Source: Salminus brasiliensis
Lineage: Eukaryota; Chordata; Actinopteri; Characiformes; Bryconidae
DNA length: 64,000 nucleotides
Direction of reading: 5' to 3'
Assembly: GCF_030463535.1 (NCBI RefSeq)
Contig: NC_132895.1
Span: 183,501 to 247,500 of the forward strand
Shown: positions 23,845 through 62,500 of the stretch, one piece after another
Layout: every line of letters begins with the position of its first letter
Position numbering within the stretch: position 1 is the stretch's first letter
Notes under the pieces: generated by a model
What the model saw: the letters and a program-made list of their open reading frames with translations, nothing else
What the model was told of the DNA's origin: nothing
The model's database searches: none
Translations under genes and position numbers: made by a program

Positions 23845-24780
23845 CTTCCCCTGTAGTGTTACATTACCTCCTGCAGTGTTACATTAACCTCTCATGCAGT
23901 GTTACATTAATTTCTCCTGCAGTGTTACATTAACTTCTCCTGCAGTGTTTCATTACCTCCTGCAGTGTTACATTAACTTATCCTGCAGTGTTACATTACC
24001 TTCTCCTGCAGTGTTACATTAACTTCCCCTGCAATATTACATTAACTTCCCCCGCAGTGTTACATTACCTCCTACAGTGTTACAGTAACTTCCCCTGCAG
24101 TGTTACATTACCTTCTCCTGCAGTGTTACATTAACTTCCCCTGCAGTGTTACATTACCTCCTACAGTGTTACAGTAACTTCCCCTGCAGTGTTACATTAC
24201 CTCCTACAGTGTTACAGTAACTTCCCCTGCAGTGTTACATTACCTTCTCCTGCAGTGTTACATTAATCTAACCTGTAGTGTTACATTACATTTATTCCTG
24301 TACATTTATGGCATTTAGCTGACGCTCTTATCCAGAGCGACTTACAAGGTTACTCATGTTACAGAGGAGGGCCAATGTAGTGTTAGGAGTCTTGCCCAGG
24401 GACTCTTATTGGTGTAGCGCAGCATAGTCACCCAGACCGGGAATCAAACCCTGGTCTCCCACGTGGTGATGTAACCCAGTGGCAAGTAGTGGTGTTATCT
24501 GTTGCGCCACACCAACCAACCACTATTACCTCCTGCTGTTTTACATTAACCTCTCTTGTAGTGTTACGTTAACTTCTGCAGTTTTACATTAACCTCTCAT
24601 GCAGTGTTACATTAACTTCTTCTGTAGTGTTACGTTAACTTCTCCTGCAGTGTTACATTAACCTCTCATGCAGTGTTACATTAACCTCTCATGCAGTGTT
24701 ACATTAACTTCTCCTGTAGTGTTACATTATTTACTGTAGTGTTACATGAACTTCTCCTGTAGTGTTACATTAGTTTCTTC
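23845..24780. repeat. 'ctgcagtgttacatta' minisatellite, continued
   Basis: Same unit as 16100-20422. Resumes about 200 bases past LINE C and is itself interrupted by a SINE-like element at 24296-24527. Confidence 0.93.
24296..24527. mobile_element. Short interspersed element ('gcatttagctgacgctctta' family)
   Basis: Begins 'tacatttatggcatttagct' and includes 'gacgctcttatccagagcga' followed by cttacaa, a phrase widespread in fish genomes. The far end reads like a tRNA-type head in reverse (gaatcaaaccctggtctccc, then ttgcgccacacc). A degraded relative is at 36786-36860. Confidence 0.75.
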
Positions 24781-24851
24781 TGTAGTTCAAAATCTGCCTA
24801 TTGCAAAAATACAGCACCACTCATTTTCCAAAATGATAAATCCAATTTAGT

Positions 24852-24917
24852 CCATTTTAACATATCACTAATATTCTACTCAAATAAAATTCTAATAAAA
24901 TGAACATTACACAATTT
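24852..24917. repeat. 66-bp duplicated flank, copy 2
   Basis: Near-identical to 23651-23716 and continues into unique sequence, so it is likely the source copy. Confidence 0.88.
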
Positions 24918-25480
24918 ATATCCAGAATCCATCACATTTCAAATGTGGAATTATTAAAAAATTAAATATCATAAAAAAAAGAAACTATTCAATAAAATGA
25001 AAAACAACAACCACAACAACAATTCCAAACCTTTGGGCAGCAGTGTAAGCGTGTGCAAAGATGACATTAATTACATTTGCGGGAACATATTTAGAATTTA
25101 CTAAACAAGTAAACATCAACACATCATATAAAACAGCACCTGTTACCCAACTTACATTATAAACCAGAGCTTAGCTGATCAGCCTCTTTCACACTCACAA
25201 CACAAACAATCATTTTAATCATATTTCCAAAGCATTTTCAAATAAAAAGCAGTTAATTATCATATGCATAATCATAAGCAGATGATTATCATATTGAGTC
25301 ACACTGTCATGCAATTCTGTGTTACACGACTAGAACTGAGGCAGAACTCTAGAACTAACTATTCTAAACTAAAAAAAACAGTAATGATGGTCTACAGAAG
25401 GACCACCAGGAACACAACCTCTCTACTCACATTATTGCAGTTTAGCCTGCGGTTAAACTAATGTTTAAGTTAAGGTTAGG

Positions 25481-25582
25481 TGGCGAATTCGGCTCCAGAA
25501 AGTAAAACTCCTCCCCAAGATTTTGTTGGAACTGCCTGGATGGCCTGTTGGGATTTTTTTCTTTCTGGACCTGAATTTACCA
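25481..25582. mobile_element. Hairpin MITE, copy 2
   Basis: Inverted ends around ggctccagaaagtaaaa and tttctttctggacctgaatt, with the shared core aactgcctggat. Confidence 0.8.
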
Positions 25583-27914
25583 CCTCTGGTTTTAGCCTTT
25601 AGAAGTGAGCTCTTGTATCCCTGTTTATTTTCTGTTTATCACCGAACACTATAAGCTACAGCTGGACGTTTCTGAAACATCATCGCCTGCTTTTCTGGAA
25701 GAGTGATGGAAGCATGTGTCCACAGAGCTCCTGATGAGCTCTCTCACTGCAGCATCATTTACTGGCTGTGCTTGAATTAGTCTGTGCTTTTGATTCATGC
25801 AGGATTGATGTGAAAGTAAAGAAATCAGCCACACTCAGGCAGATGTTCTGTCCATGAAGTGACTAAAGAAGATGGAGTGCTGCTGATATTCATGCATCAT
25901 ATCTGTCCTGAAGGAAACAGTAGTGTCCAGGGCTTTACTTCAGTAAAAACACAAATTAGTTCTTCACAACGGTCATTTCAAGCCAGCTCATCTGGAATGT
26001 CATGAATTCCCAAGAAACTAAAAAACTTTGGACTAATTTAACGGCAGCTTTAATGATCTGAATAGCCTTCATTTTATTCATTAATTTTTTTCTATGAAAA
26101 TTCACAACATTAGTCCAGGTGAGAATATACTCAGGTGTTTTAAATGATGATCTCTATTTCAGTACTGATATTAAAAATGGAAGTTGATATGATTCCACAA
26201 ATACGTATATCGACTTTTCAGTAGTAATTATCTACATTGATGATCATGTTATACAAACCACTGTAACACACGGAAACGTTTGAAACCAGTCTAATAGGAA
26301 CAGCAGCAATTATATTAGATTTAAAATAATAAGAAACATCAGCTTCTAAATATAAAACAAGTGTATTTTAGTGTTCAACAGGGAGCAACAAATGAAGTGA
26401 TATGAAAATAAAATTGTTCACTGATATCAGATCTCTCAGACTAACACATAGATGTTTTAAATATTCAGTATGTGGAAAAAATCTGGAAAGCAAAATAAAT
26501 GAGATTAAGAAGTTAAATGGAGTAAACAACTGCATGCCAGAGCTCTGATTTCTGCTCTGTTACTTCACTCAATGGACAAATGGTGTATTCACTATTATTT
26601 ACTGCACATCACTAAACTGGTTAATATATAGGATGTAATGTTTTAAAAGATGAAATATGTTTTAAATAACTTCTATAAGGTAACTGGATAAAAGCCACAC
26701 AAATGTATCATCATCTATCAATCAAACTATGGTTCCCAATCAAAAGGAATATCCCTGTAACATGGTGCAAAAATGACAAAATACTACTACTAATAATTTG
26801 ATTATGTTTAATGAAATAATTAGTCTTTATTATATAGTATTACATTGTGCTGTTTTTGACATTTAATAAGGTTTTGTTTTTGAAGAGGCTGCTGTTCTTT
26901 CCTGAGTTGTCCAACCTTAATCAACATGTCTCAGCTTTAGTAAACATCAAATTCATTCATTTCATTTCTCTGAAGACTTTGATTTTTTGGGGTGGGGTTG
27001 AGTCTGAGAATCATGAGGTAGCTTTAGCATTTAGCTTTAGATAGTAAACCTCGCAGGAAGTGTGGACAGTGGGTTCTGGGAATATGGGGCACATTGGTTG
27101 TAGGAGCTTAATGACAGTGTCATTATTTGACTAAATGTAATCAGCAGAATAAACTTAATATATACTTCTGTTTATGCAGACAGTTCTGCCTGAAGCAAGA
27201 GAGTAGTAGCTGATAAAGTAGAGCTGATGTAGTTGAACGTGTGTAAAACAGTCAGAATAATCGTTTACAGACAAAAACTACAGTTCATATTAAACCAACA
27301 GAAAGAAACCTTAAATCTAAACACTCTGATTCTGCACAGTGAGGAAACATGGACTGAAGTCAGAGCTCATTTTATCTGATTTGAATTATTCTAATCAATG
27401 ATGTCCACAACTGAACAAAGCAGACCATGTTTTAATGAGAGTTTAATGGACGCTGGGATGGATCTAAACTGAGATGGGGGTTGACAGTCTGACAGTTGCT
27501 GCATTCATATCTCTCACTGTCTGCAGAGCGAACATCACTTCCACCTGAACCTCCCTGAGCGCAAGAGTCTGACACCACCGCTCAGCTGTGCGGAACCACG
27601 GCTTTCAATGAGATGAGTATTGTTTCGTTGCAGATAAATATTTGATATGATTCTAATCTGCTCACTTTATTTCACCTTTATTTTAAAAGTGTCAATAAAA
27701 ATGTGAATAAAAAACTAAAGCATTCCAAATAATCATTCAAAATCTTATTATGTTAAAATCCAGAATGAAGCTCTAATAACAAATACCACCACGAATTAAA
27801 AAAAATATTCCCACTGAAATTCTAATAAAATGAAGCTCCAACAACATTAATATTAATATCCAACTTAAACTATTGAAAATAATTCCGCTGTGATTCCGCA
27901 GTGGTGAACAGTAG

Positions 27915-27940
27915 TGTGTGTGTGTGTGTGTGTGCGTGTG
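27915..27940. repeat. (GT)n microsatellite
   Basis: About 12 GT dinucleotides with one GC interruption. Confidence 0.9.
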
Positions 27941-29247
27941 CTGGAGTGTATTCATATGCGTAGGTTTCTGCAGGAGAAGGTCAGGAGTGGTGATTCTAGG
28001 TCAGGGAGTAAAGTAATGAAACAGCTGTCAGAACAAATCCAAAATCAGTCCAACATCTGGAGCGACTGTGTTTCGTCGTCTGATCTACATCCTTACAGTG
28101 AACCAGGCTAGTGTGGGAGTTACAGGTAGGCAGGTGATATTCAGGTATGCAGGTGTTCTCCTCATCAAGCTGAACTCAAGAGAACACTGAGAGGAAAACT
28201 GGGCGACTGAAGAATCTACAGATAGATTTTACTGTGAATTCTGGGATACGGTAACTCTATATGAGCAGGGCTGCATCAGCTTCACTGCTTTCAGTGCAAA
28301 TATTTACAATCAATATTTGATAGTTTTATAAGGAGGAAAGAGCAATTTGGAGACTTTCAGTCCATTCCACATCAGATATTTGATTACGGTCTGAATCTGA
28401 TGAAAAGTTGTTTTTGTAAGATAGGAAATGGAGTTAATTACAGAACTAAAGATATAGTGTAATTAAGTGTTTAATTACATGAAAATAGTGTACTTAAATG
28501 GCAGTAATAGCTCTAGACGTTGTGAGGGTTAGTGTTTTAGCAGTGTTTGGTCCTCTTGGTCGCCAGCATAGTCAGTGAGAGCTGCTCTGCACTGTATACA
28601 TTCTGGTTATAGTGATTTCTTTACTTTTCACTGTCGCAGTCTAATAAACAAATGATGAAGCCATTAACTATGAATTATTCACTGTGAATGACCTGTTTAC
28701 CTTCAACAGCTTATTATATCACATCCTGTTTCTAAAAGCAGCAAATCAAACCTAAAAAATAAACAAACTACTGACCAATCGACTAACAGCTCAACTTCAA
28801 CTTCAAACAGAACAAGTCCCCCAGCGATTCATCTACGTTCATTAACGAAGTGGAAACTGAATAATGCGTAGTGGATACTGAACAGTTTTAGTAGTGCTTA
28901 ATAATTCATAGTAGATACTGAATAATAATAATTTAAACTAATATAATCTGGGACAACATGTTAAGTCTACTGGATCATCAGTTTGACCTTAGTGGGAAAC
29001 ATCAATGCTGAAGTCAGGCTCTTCGTGTAGCTCCTGCTGTCTGTAAGATTCTACTCTTGTTGTTTTCACAGCTCCTCTGCTGCTCACACCTGGTGTGGTT
29101 AGTGTTATTTATAGATTATTATGGGAAGGTTCTGGGTTCGGAGTGGACACTGTGCTCACTGTGCTCACTGTGCAACAGGGTGGTATAAATGCAGACTGGG
29201 GCTATAAAGGCATTTTTGTACATTTGGGGGTATGTTTACTCCAGAGG

Positions 29248-29339
29248 TGGAGGATCCAGCTCCAGAAAGTAAAATTCTGGCTGGGCAGTTGGAACAAAAT
29301 CCTGGGACAGATTGTTACTTTCTGGACCCGGATTTGTGA
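29248..29339. mobile_element. Hairpin MITE, copy 3
   Basis: Inverted ends ggatccagctccagaaagta and tactttctggacccggattt around an internal cagttggaacaaaatcctg. Confidence 0.8.
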
Positions 29340-30371
29340 CCGCTTGTGTGTACGTCTTTATTCTGACAGTGTAGAGCTCGTCTTTTACCCGGTTGTCATG
29401 CTGTCTGCCCGGAACTGCCACATAAATGCTGCCTCTCAACAAGTTAAAGCACATATGGCACAGTGATTATCTTCATAACACAAAATAATGAAAGCACTGT
29501 AGCCCTTAAAGGCCTGTAAAAGCCAGACACTGCTGTTGTCCATAATCTATCGGCAGCATAATCCAGCTCACTAAATTTAAAGTAGCATCAGCTTCGACTG
29601 TGATTGGTTCAGGATGTTATGCTGCGATGCATTTATTTATTTTGTAACTTTGGTTTATCCTTTTCTTCTTATTTATTACTCAAACTTTTAAAAACCATGT
29701 TGCTTAAAATGACCTGCAACCACTGAATTAACCCTGAAGAGTTGGTTGTTGTTGTGGTGGTGTTTGTTAGTGGTTGGGGTGTTTATTGCCCTAGAAACTG
29801 AACACACTCGGGTTACTGGCTGCTGTTGGCGTTCATAATGAGCAAGGTTCTTCTTTAGGTCTTCTTTATAAAGGTGCATAAAATCACCATGCACATCAAT
29901 CTGCAAAACAGCCAAAATTATACTCAGCTTTTAAAGATAATATGAAGATTATTAATGAGCTAAAACATGGAGTAATATTACTGTACAGTTAAATAATACT
30001 GTTAGAAAACATACACCGTTACTTTCCCCCTTTGTTCTATAGTAACTAAACAGGTAAGCATTAGTCATGCACTTCCACACATTACTTTACTCTGTGCTAT
30101 TATTTTACAGCATGGCTCAAAAACAACACGCCGTCAACCTGAACAGAACAAAACAGAACAAAATAGAAATAAATAAACATTGAGCTCATTTTATGAAAGC
30201 TGTAGAGAAGCTTTCTCGCTATGGTTCCCATCACGTGTCAAAGGTCATCAGTCCCCGTCTGTTCCTAACTCAACTGTAGCTTTCCTCCAAAAAGTTTCAT
30301 TCCAAGCAAAACTGCGGAAGAAAGAAATGGCAGAAATGGCCCTTGGCACAGCGTATCTACAGACATGCTGG

Positions 30372-30374
<3 letters not shown>

Positions 30375-30412
<38 letters not shown>
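30375..30412. repeat. (GT)n microsatellite
   Basis: About 19 GT dinucleotides. A (GA)n run follows at 30637-30665. Confidence 0.95.
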
Positions 30413-30421
<9 letters not shown>

Positions 30422-30627
30422 AATGAAGGCCGGCGTTGGCTGGGTGATGAGTGGAAAACACAAGCCTGGATGGAGTTCAAGTAAGAATATGAAGCAGGGT
30501 CTTGTGGGTCCTCGGACAGGTGGACAGGTGGGCAGGTGGGCAGTAAAACCACAGAGCAGCGTGGACCACCAGAATTATTCTCACTGCAAACTCCAACAAC
30601 ATGGCAGCTCAACTGAGAGAGTACCAC

Positions 30628-30667
<40 letters not shown>

Positions 30668-31413
30668 CTTGTGAGATTTCTGAAACATCTCTGGCCTCGT
30701 TTATAGACTAGCTCTGTGTGATGACAATCTAAATGCAAAATGATGAGAACAGCAAGCTCTGAATGATTAACTCTTCACTTTGATTACTGAGCAGAAGAAT
30801 CTAGAATATCTCACAAATGCTAAGAGGTTAAACCCCGTCAGGCATATGAGCTGGACTAGATTAGCTGGACTAGTCGTGACTGCGGTACATTCCTTACTGT
30901 GGATCTTCCAGCCCTAACCTGGCATTCCAGCACATCTGTGCAGTTTTCCCAAAGACATGATATGAGGTTTGGACAGAGTTTGCGGAAAGACTGAATCGAA
31001 TATGAAAGGGATGAGCAAGAACTTGGAAACTCTTAGATCAGCAGGTGGAGCCGGATCATTATCTGGGTATCATTATAATCAGGGTAAAGTTTTAACCCCC
31101 GACTTGCACCTGGCTTCTTCTGCCTAAAGATGTGCCTGTTGTTGATGAATCAATGAATCACAGTGAACACGTCTAGGAGGAAACCTGCGGATGCTTGGAA
31201 GAAGTAATCAATAATCAAAAAGCCCAAACTGATAACTGTTTTACTCCATTTTCCCAGGCCTTACACACAGCTATCTGAGGGTCCTCAGCTTGAATATTAC
31301 ACAGAATATTTCTGTAAACCAACTTTTGAACTTCTTTGACAGAATGATGAATAAACCGTCATTAACTGTATTTAAGTTCTCTCAGTCGTTTTTGGTCTCT
31401 TTACCTCATTGGC

Positions 31414-56519
<25,106 letters not shown>

Positions 56520-59500
56520 ATATACATCAACTCTAAACAGGAGCTCTATACAGCAACTTTAAACAGCACCTCTAAAACAAGCAGCTCTAAACAACAGCTC
56601 TACACAGTGACTCTAAAGAGCAGCTCTTCACAGTGACTCTAAAGAGCAGCTCTTCACAGTGACTCTAAAGAGCAGCTCTACACAGTGACTCTAAAGAGCA
56701 GCTTTACACTGTGACTCTAAAGAGCAGCTCTACACAGTGACTCTAAAGAGCAGCTCTTCACAGTGACTCTAAAGAGCAGCTTTACACTGTGACTAAAAAG
56801 AAGCTCTACACAGTGACTCTAAAGAGCAGATCTACACAGTGACTCTAAAGAGCAGCTCTACACAGTGACTCTAAAGAGCAGCTCTACACATTGACTCTAA
56901 AGAGCAGCTCTACACATTGACTCTAAAGAGCAGCTCTACGCAGTGACTAAACAGCAGCTCTACACAGTGATTCTAAAGAGCAGCTCTACACTGTGACTAA
57001 AAAGCAGCTCTACACATTGACTCTAAAGAGCAGCTCTACGCAGTGACTAAACAGCAGCTCTTCACAGTGACTCTAAAGAGCAGCTCTACACAGTAATTCT
57101 AAATTCTAAAAAAAAGAGCAGCTCTACACAGTGACTAAACAGCAGCTCTACACAGTGACTCTAAAGAGCAGCTCTACACAGTGACTCTAAAGAGCAGCTC
57201 TACACAGTGACTCTAAAGAGCAGCTCTACACAGTGACTAAAGAGCAGATCTACACAGTGACTAAAGAGCAGCTCTACACAGTGACTAAAGAGCAGCTCTA
57301 CACAGTGACTAAAGAGCAGCTCTACACAATGACTAAAGAGCAGCTCTACACAGTGACTCTAAAGAGCAGATCTACACTGTGACTAAAGAGCAGCTCTACA
57401 CAGTGACTCTAAAGAGCAGCTCTACACAGTGACTCTAAAGAGCAGCTCTACACAGTGACTAAAGAGCAGATCTACACAGTGACTAAAGAGCAGCTCTACA
57501 CAGTGACTAAAGAGCAGCTCTACACAGTGACTAAAGAGCAGCTCTACACAATGACTAAAGAGCAGCTCTACACAGTGACTCTAAAGAGCAGCTCTACACA
57601 GTGACTAAAGAGCAGATCTACACAGTGACTCTAAAGAGCAGCTCTACACAGTGACTCTAAAGAGCAGATCTACACAGTGACTCTAAAGAGCAGATCTACA
57701 CAGTGACTCTAAAGAGCAGATCTACACAGTGACTAAAGAGCAGATCTACACAGTGACTAAAGAGCAGCTCTACACAGTGACTAAAGAGCAGCTCTACACA
57801 GTGACTCTAAAGAGCAGATCTACACAGTGACTAAAGAGCAGCTCTACACAGTGACTCTAAAGAGCAGCTCTACACAGTGACTCTAAAGAGCAGCTCTACA
57901 CAGTGACTCTAAAGAGCAGCTCTACACAGTGACTAAAGAGCAGATCTACACTGTGACTAAAGAGCAGCTCTACACAGTGACTAAAGAGCAGATCTACACA
58001 GTGACTAAAGAGCAGCTCTACACAGTGACTAAAGAGCAGATCTACACAGTGACTAAAGAGCAGCTCTACACAGTGACTCTAAAGAGCAGCTCTACACAGT
58101 GACTCTAAAGAGCAGATCTACACAGTGACTAAAGAGCAGATCTACACAGTGACTAAAGAGCAGATCTACACTGTGACTAAAGAGCAGCTCTACACAGTGA
58201 CTAAAGAGCAGCTCTACACAGTGACTCTAAAGAGCAGCTCTACACAGTGACTCTAAAGAGCAGCTCTACACAGTGATTAAAGAGCAGCTCTACACAATGA
58301 CTAAAGAGCAGCTCTACACAGTGACTCTAAAGAGCAGCTCTACACAGTGACAAAAGAGCAGCTCTACACAGTGACTAAAGAGCAGCTCTACACAGTGACT
58401 CTAAAGAGCAGATCTACACAGTGACTAAAGAGCAGATCTACACAGTGACTAAAGAGCAGCTCTACACAGTGACTAAAGAGCAGCTCTACACAGTGACTCT
58501 AAAGAGCAGATCTACACAGTGACTAAAGAGCAGCTCTACACAGTGACTAAAGAGCAGATCTACACAGTGACTAAAGAGCAGCTCTACACAGTGACTAAAG
58601 AGCAGCTCTACACAGTGACTCTAAAGAGCAGATCTACACAGTGACTAAAGAGCAGCTCTACACAGTGACTCTAAAGAGCAGCTCTACACAGTGACTCTAA
58701 AGAGCAGCTCTACACAGTGACTAAAGAGCAGCTCTACACAGTGACTCTAAAGAGCAGCTCTACACAGTGACTCTAAAGAGCAGCTCTACACAGTGACTCT
58801 AAAGAGCAGATCTACACAGTGACTAAAGAGCAGATCTACACTGTGACTAAAGAGCAGCTCTACACAGTGACTAAAGAGCAGATCTACACTGTGACTAAAG
58901 AGCAGCTCTACACAGTGACTCTAAAGAGCAGCTCTACACAGTGACTCTAAAGAGCAGCTCTTCACAGTGACTCTAAAGAGCAGCTCTACACAGTGACTCT
59001 AAAGAGCAGCTTTACACTGTGACTCTAAAGAGCAGCTCTACACAGTGACTCTAAAGAGCAGCTCTTCACAGTGACTCTAAAGAGCAGCTTTACACTGTGA
59101 CTAAAAAGAAGCTCTACACAGTGACTCTAAAGAGCAGATCTACACAGTGACTCTAAAGAGCAGCTCTACACAGTGACTCTAAAGAGCAGCTCTACACATT
59201 GACTCTAAAGAGCAGCTCTACACATTGACTCTAAAGAGCAGCTCTACGCAGTGACTAAACAGCAGCTCTACACAGTGATTCTAAAGAGCAGCTCTACACT
59301 GTGACTAAAAAGCAGCTCTACACATTGACTCTAAAGAGCAGCTCTATGCAGTGACTAAACAGCAGCTCTTCACAGTGACTCTAAAGAGCAGCTCTACACA
59401 GTAATTCTAAATTCTAAAAAAAAGAGCAGCTCTACACAGTGACTAAACAGCAGCTCTACACAGTGACTCTAAAGAGCAGCTCTACACAGTGACTCTAAAG

Positions 59501-62500
59501 AGCAGCTCTACACAGTGACTCTAAAGAGCAGCTCTACACAGTGACTAAAGAGCAGATCTACACAGTGACTAAAGAGCAGCTCTACACAGTGACTAAAGAG
59601 CAGCTCTACACAGTGACTAAAGAGCAGCTCTACACAATGACTAAAGAGCAGCTCTACACAGTGACTCTAAAGAGCAGCTCTACACAGTGACTAAAGAGCA
59701 GATCTACACTGTGACTAAAGAGCAGCTCTACACAGTGACTAAAGAGCAGATCTACACAGTGACTCTAAAGAGCAGATCTACACTGTGACTAAAGAGCAGC
59801 TCTACACAGTGACTCTAAAGAGCAGCTCTACACAGTGACTAAAGAGCAGCTCTACACAGTGACTCTAAAGAGCAGATCTACACTGTGACTAAAGAGCAGC
59901 TCTACACAGTGACTCTAAAGAGCAGCTCTACACAGTGACTCTAAAGAGCAGATCTACACAGTGACTCTAAAGAGCAGATCTACACAGTGACTCTAAAGAG
60001 CAGATCTACACAGTGACTAAAGAGCAGCTCTACACAGTGACTAAAGAGCAGATCTACACTGTGACTAAAGAGCAGATCTACACAGTGACTAAAGAGCAGC
60101 TCTACACAGTGACTCTAAAGAGCAGCTCTACACAGTGACTAAAGAGCAGATCTACACAGTGACTCTAAAGAGCAGCTCTACACAGTGACTCTAAAGAGCA
60201 GATCTACACAGTGACTCTAAAGAGCAGATCTACACAGTGACTAAAGAGCAGCTCTACACAGTGACTAAAGAGCAGATCTACACAGTGACTAAAGAGCAGC
60301 TCTACACAGTGACTAAAGAGCAGCTCTACACAGTGACTCTAAAGAGCAGATCTACACAGTGACTAAAGAGCAGCTCTACACAGTGACTCTAAAGAGCAGC
60401 TCTACACAGTGACTCTAAAGAGCAGCTCTACACAGTGACTCTAAAGAGCAGCTCTACACAGTGACTAAAGAGCAGATCTACACTGTGACTAAAGAGCAGC
60501 TCTACACAGTGACTAAAGAGCAGATCTACACAGTGACTAAAGAGCAGCTCTACACAGTGACTAAAGAGCAGATCTACACAGTGACTCTAAAGAGCAGATC
60601 TACACTGTGACTAAAGAGCAGCTCTACACAGTGACTCTAAAGAGCAGCTCTACACAGTGACTAAAGAGCAGCTCTACACAGTGACTCTAAAGAGCAGATC
60701 TACACTGTGACTAAAGAGCAGCTCTACACAGTGACTCTAAAGAGCAGCTCTACACAGTGACTCTAAAGAGCAGATCTACACAGTGACTCTAAAGAGCAGA
60801 TCTACACAGTGACTCTAAAGAGCAGATCTACACAGTGACTAAAGAGCAGCTCTACACAGTGACTAAAGAGCAGATCTACACTGTGACTAAAGAGCAGATC
60901 TACACAGTGACTAAAGAGCAGCTCTACACAGTGACTCTAAAGAGCAGCTCTACACAGTGACTAAAGAGCAGATCTACACAGTGACTCTAAAGAGCAGCTC
61001 TACACAGTGACTCTAAAGAGCAGATCTACACAGTGACTCTAAAGAGCAGATCTACACAGTGACTCTAAAGAGCAGATCTACACAGTGACTAAAGAGCAGC
61101 TCTACACAGTGACTAAAGAGCAGATCTACACAGTGACTAAAGAGCAGCTCTACACAGTGACTAAAGAGCAGCTCTACACAGTGACTCTAAAGAGCAGATC
61201 TACACAGTGACTAAAGAGCAGCTCTACACAGTGACTCTAAAGAGCAGCTCTACACAGTGACTCTAAAGAGCAGCTCTACACAGTGACTCTAAAGAGCAGC
61301 TCTACACAGTGACTAAAGAGCAGATCTACACTGTGACTAAAGAGCAGCTCTACACAGTGACTAAAGAGCAGATCTACACAGTGACTAAAGAGCAGCTCTA
61401 CACAGTGACTAAAGAGCAGATCTACACAGTGACTAAAGAGCAGCTCTACACAGTGACTCTAAAGAGCAGCTCTACACAGTGACTCTAAAGAGCAGATCTA
61501 CACAGTGACTAAAGAGCAGATCTACACAGTGACTAAAGAGCAGATCTACACTGTGACTAAAGAGCAGCTCTACACAGTGACTAAAGAGCAGCTCTACACA
61601 GTGACTCTAAAGAGCAGCTCTACACAGTGACTCTAAAGAGCAGCTCTACACAGTGATTAAAGAGCAGCTCTACACAATGACTAAAGAGCAGCTCTACACA
61701 GTGACTCTAAAGAGCAGCTCTACACAGTGACTAAAGAGCAGCTCTACACAGTGACTAAAGAGCAGCTCTACACAGTGACTCTAAAGAGCAGATCTACACA
61801 GTGACTAAAGAGCAGATCTACACAGTGACTAAAGAGCAGCTCTACACAGTGACTAAAGAGCAGCTCTACACAGTGACTAAAGAGCAGCTCTACACAATGA
61901 CTAAAGAGCAGCTCTACACAGTGACTCTAAAGAGCAGCTCTACACAGTGACTAAAGAGCAGCTCTACACAGTGACTAAAGAGCAGCTCTACACAGTGACT
62001 CTAAAGAGCAGATCTACACAGTGACTAAAGAGCAGATCTACACAGTGACTAAAGAGCAGCTCTACACAGTGACTAAAGAGCAGCTCTACACAGTGACTAA
62101 AGAGCAGCTCTACACAGTGACTAAAGAGCAGCTCTACACAGTGACTCTAAAGAGCAGATCTACACAGTGACTAAAGAGCAGCTCTACACAGTGACTCTAA
62201 AGAGCAGCTCTACACAGTGACTCTAAAGAGCAGCTCTACACAGTGACTAAAGAGCAGCTCTACACAGTGACTCTAAAGAGCAGCTCTACAGAGTGACTCT
62301 AAAGAGCAGCTCTACACAGTGACTCTAAAGAGCAGCTCTACACAGTGACTCTAAAGAGCAGATCTACACAGTGACTAAAGAGCAGATCTACACTGTGACT
62401 AAAGAGCAGCTCTACACAGTGACTAAAGAGCAGATCTACACTGTGACTAAAGAGCAGCTCTACACAGTGACTCTAAAGAGCAGCTCTACACAGTGACTCT

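Larger units (their letters stand above)
24918..31413. other. AT-rich region 3' of camk2a, no gene seen
   Basis: About 6.5 kb without a credible exon on either strand. Open frames are short and overlap random sequence. Part of it should be the camk2a 3' untranslated region (reading leftward from 31413), but I cannot place the poly(A) site. It contains two hairpin MITEs (25481, 29248), a degenerate 21-bp satellite-like stretch (28855-28925) and microsatellites. Confidence 0.6.

Noticed and set aside
25264..31300. Short frames as small genes 3' of camk2a
   Set aside because: All are 60 to 165 codons, without family features or splice-bounded exons, and several run across microsatellites.
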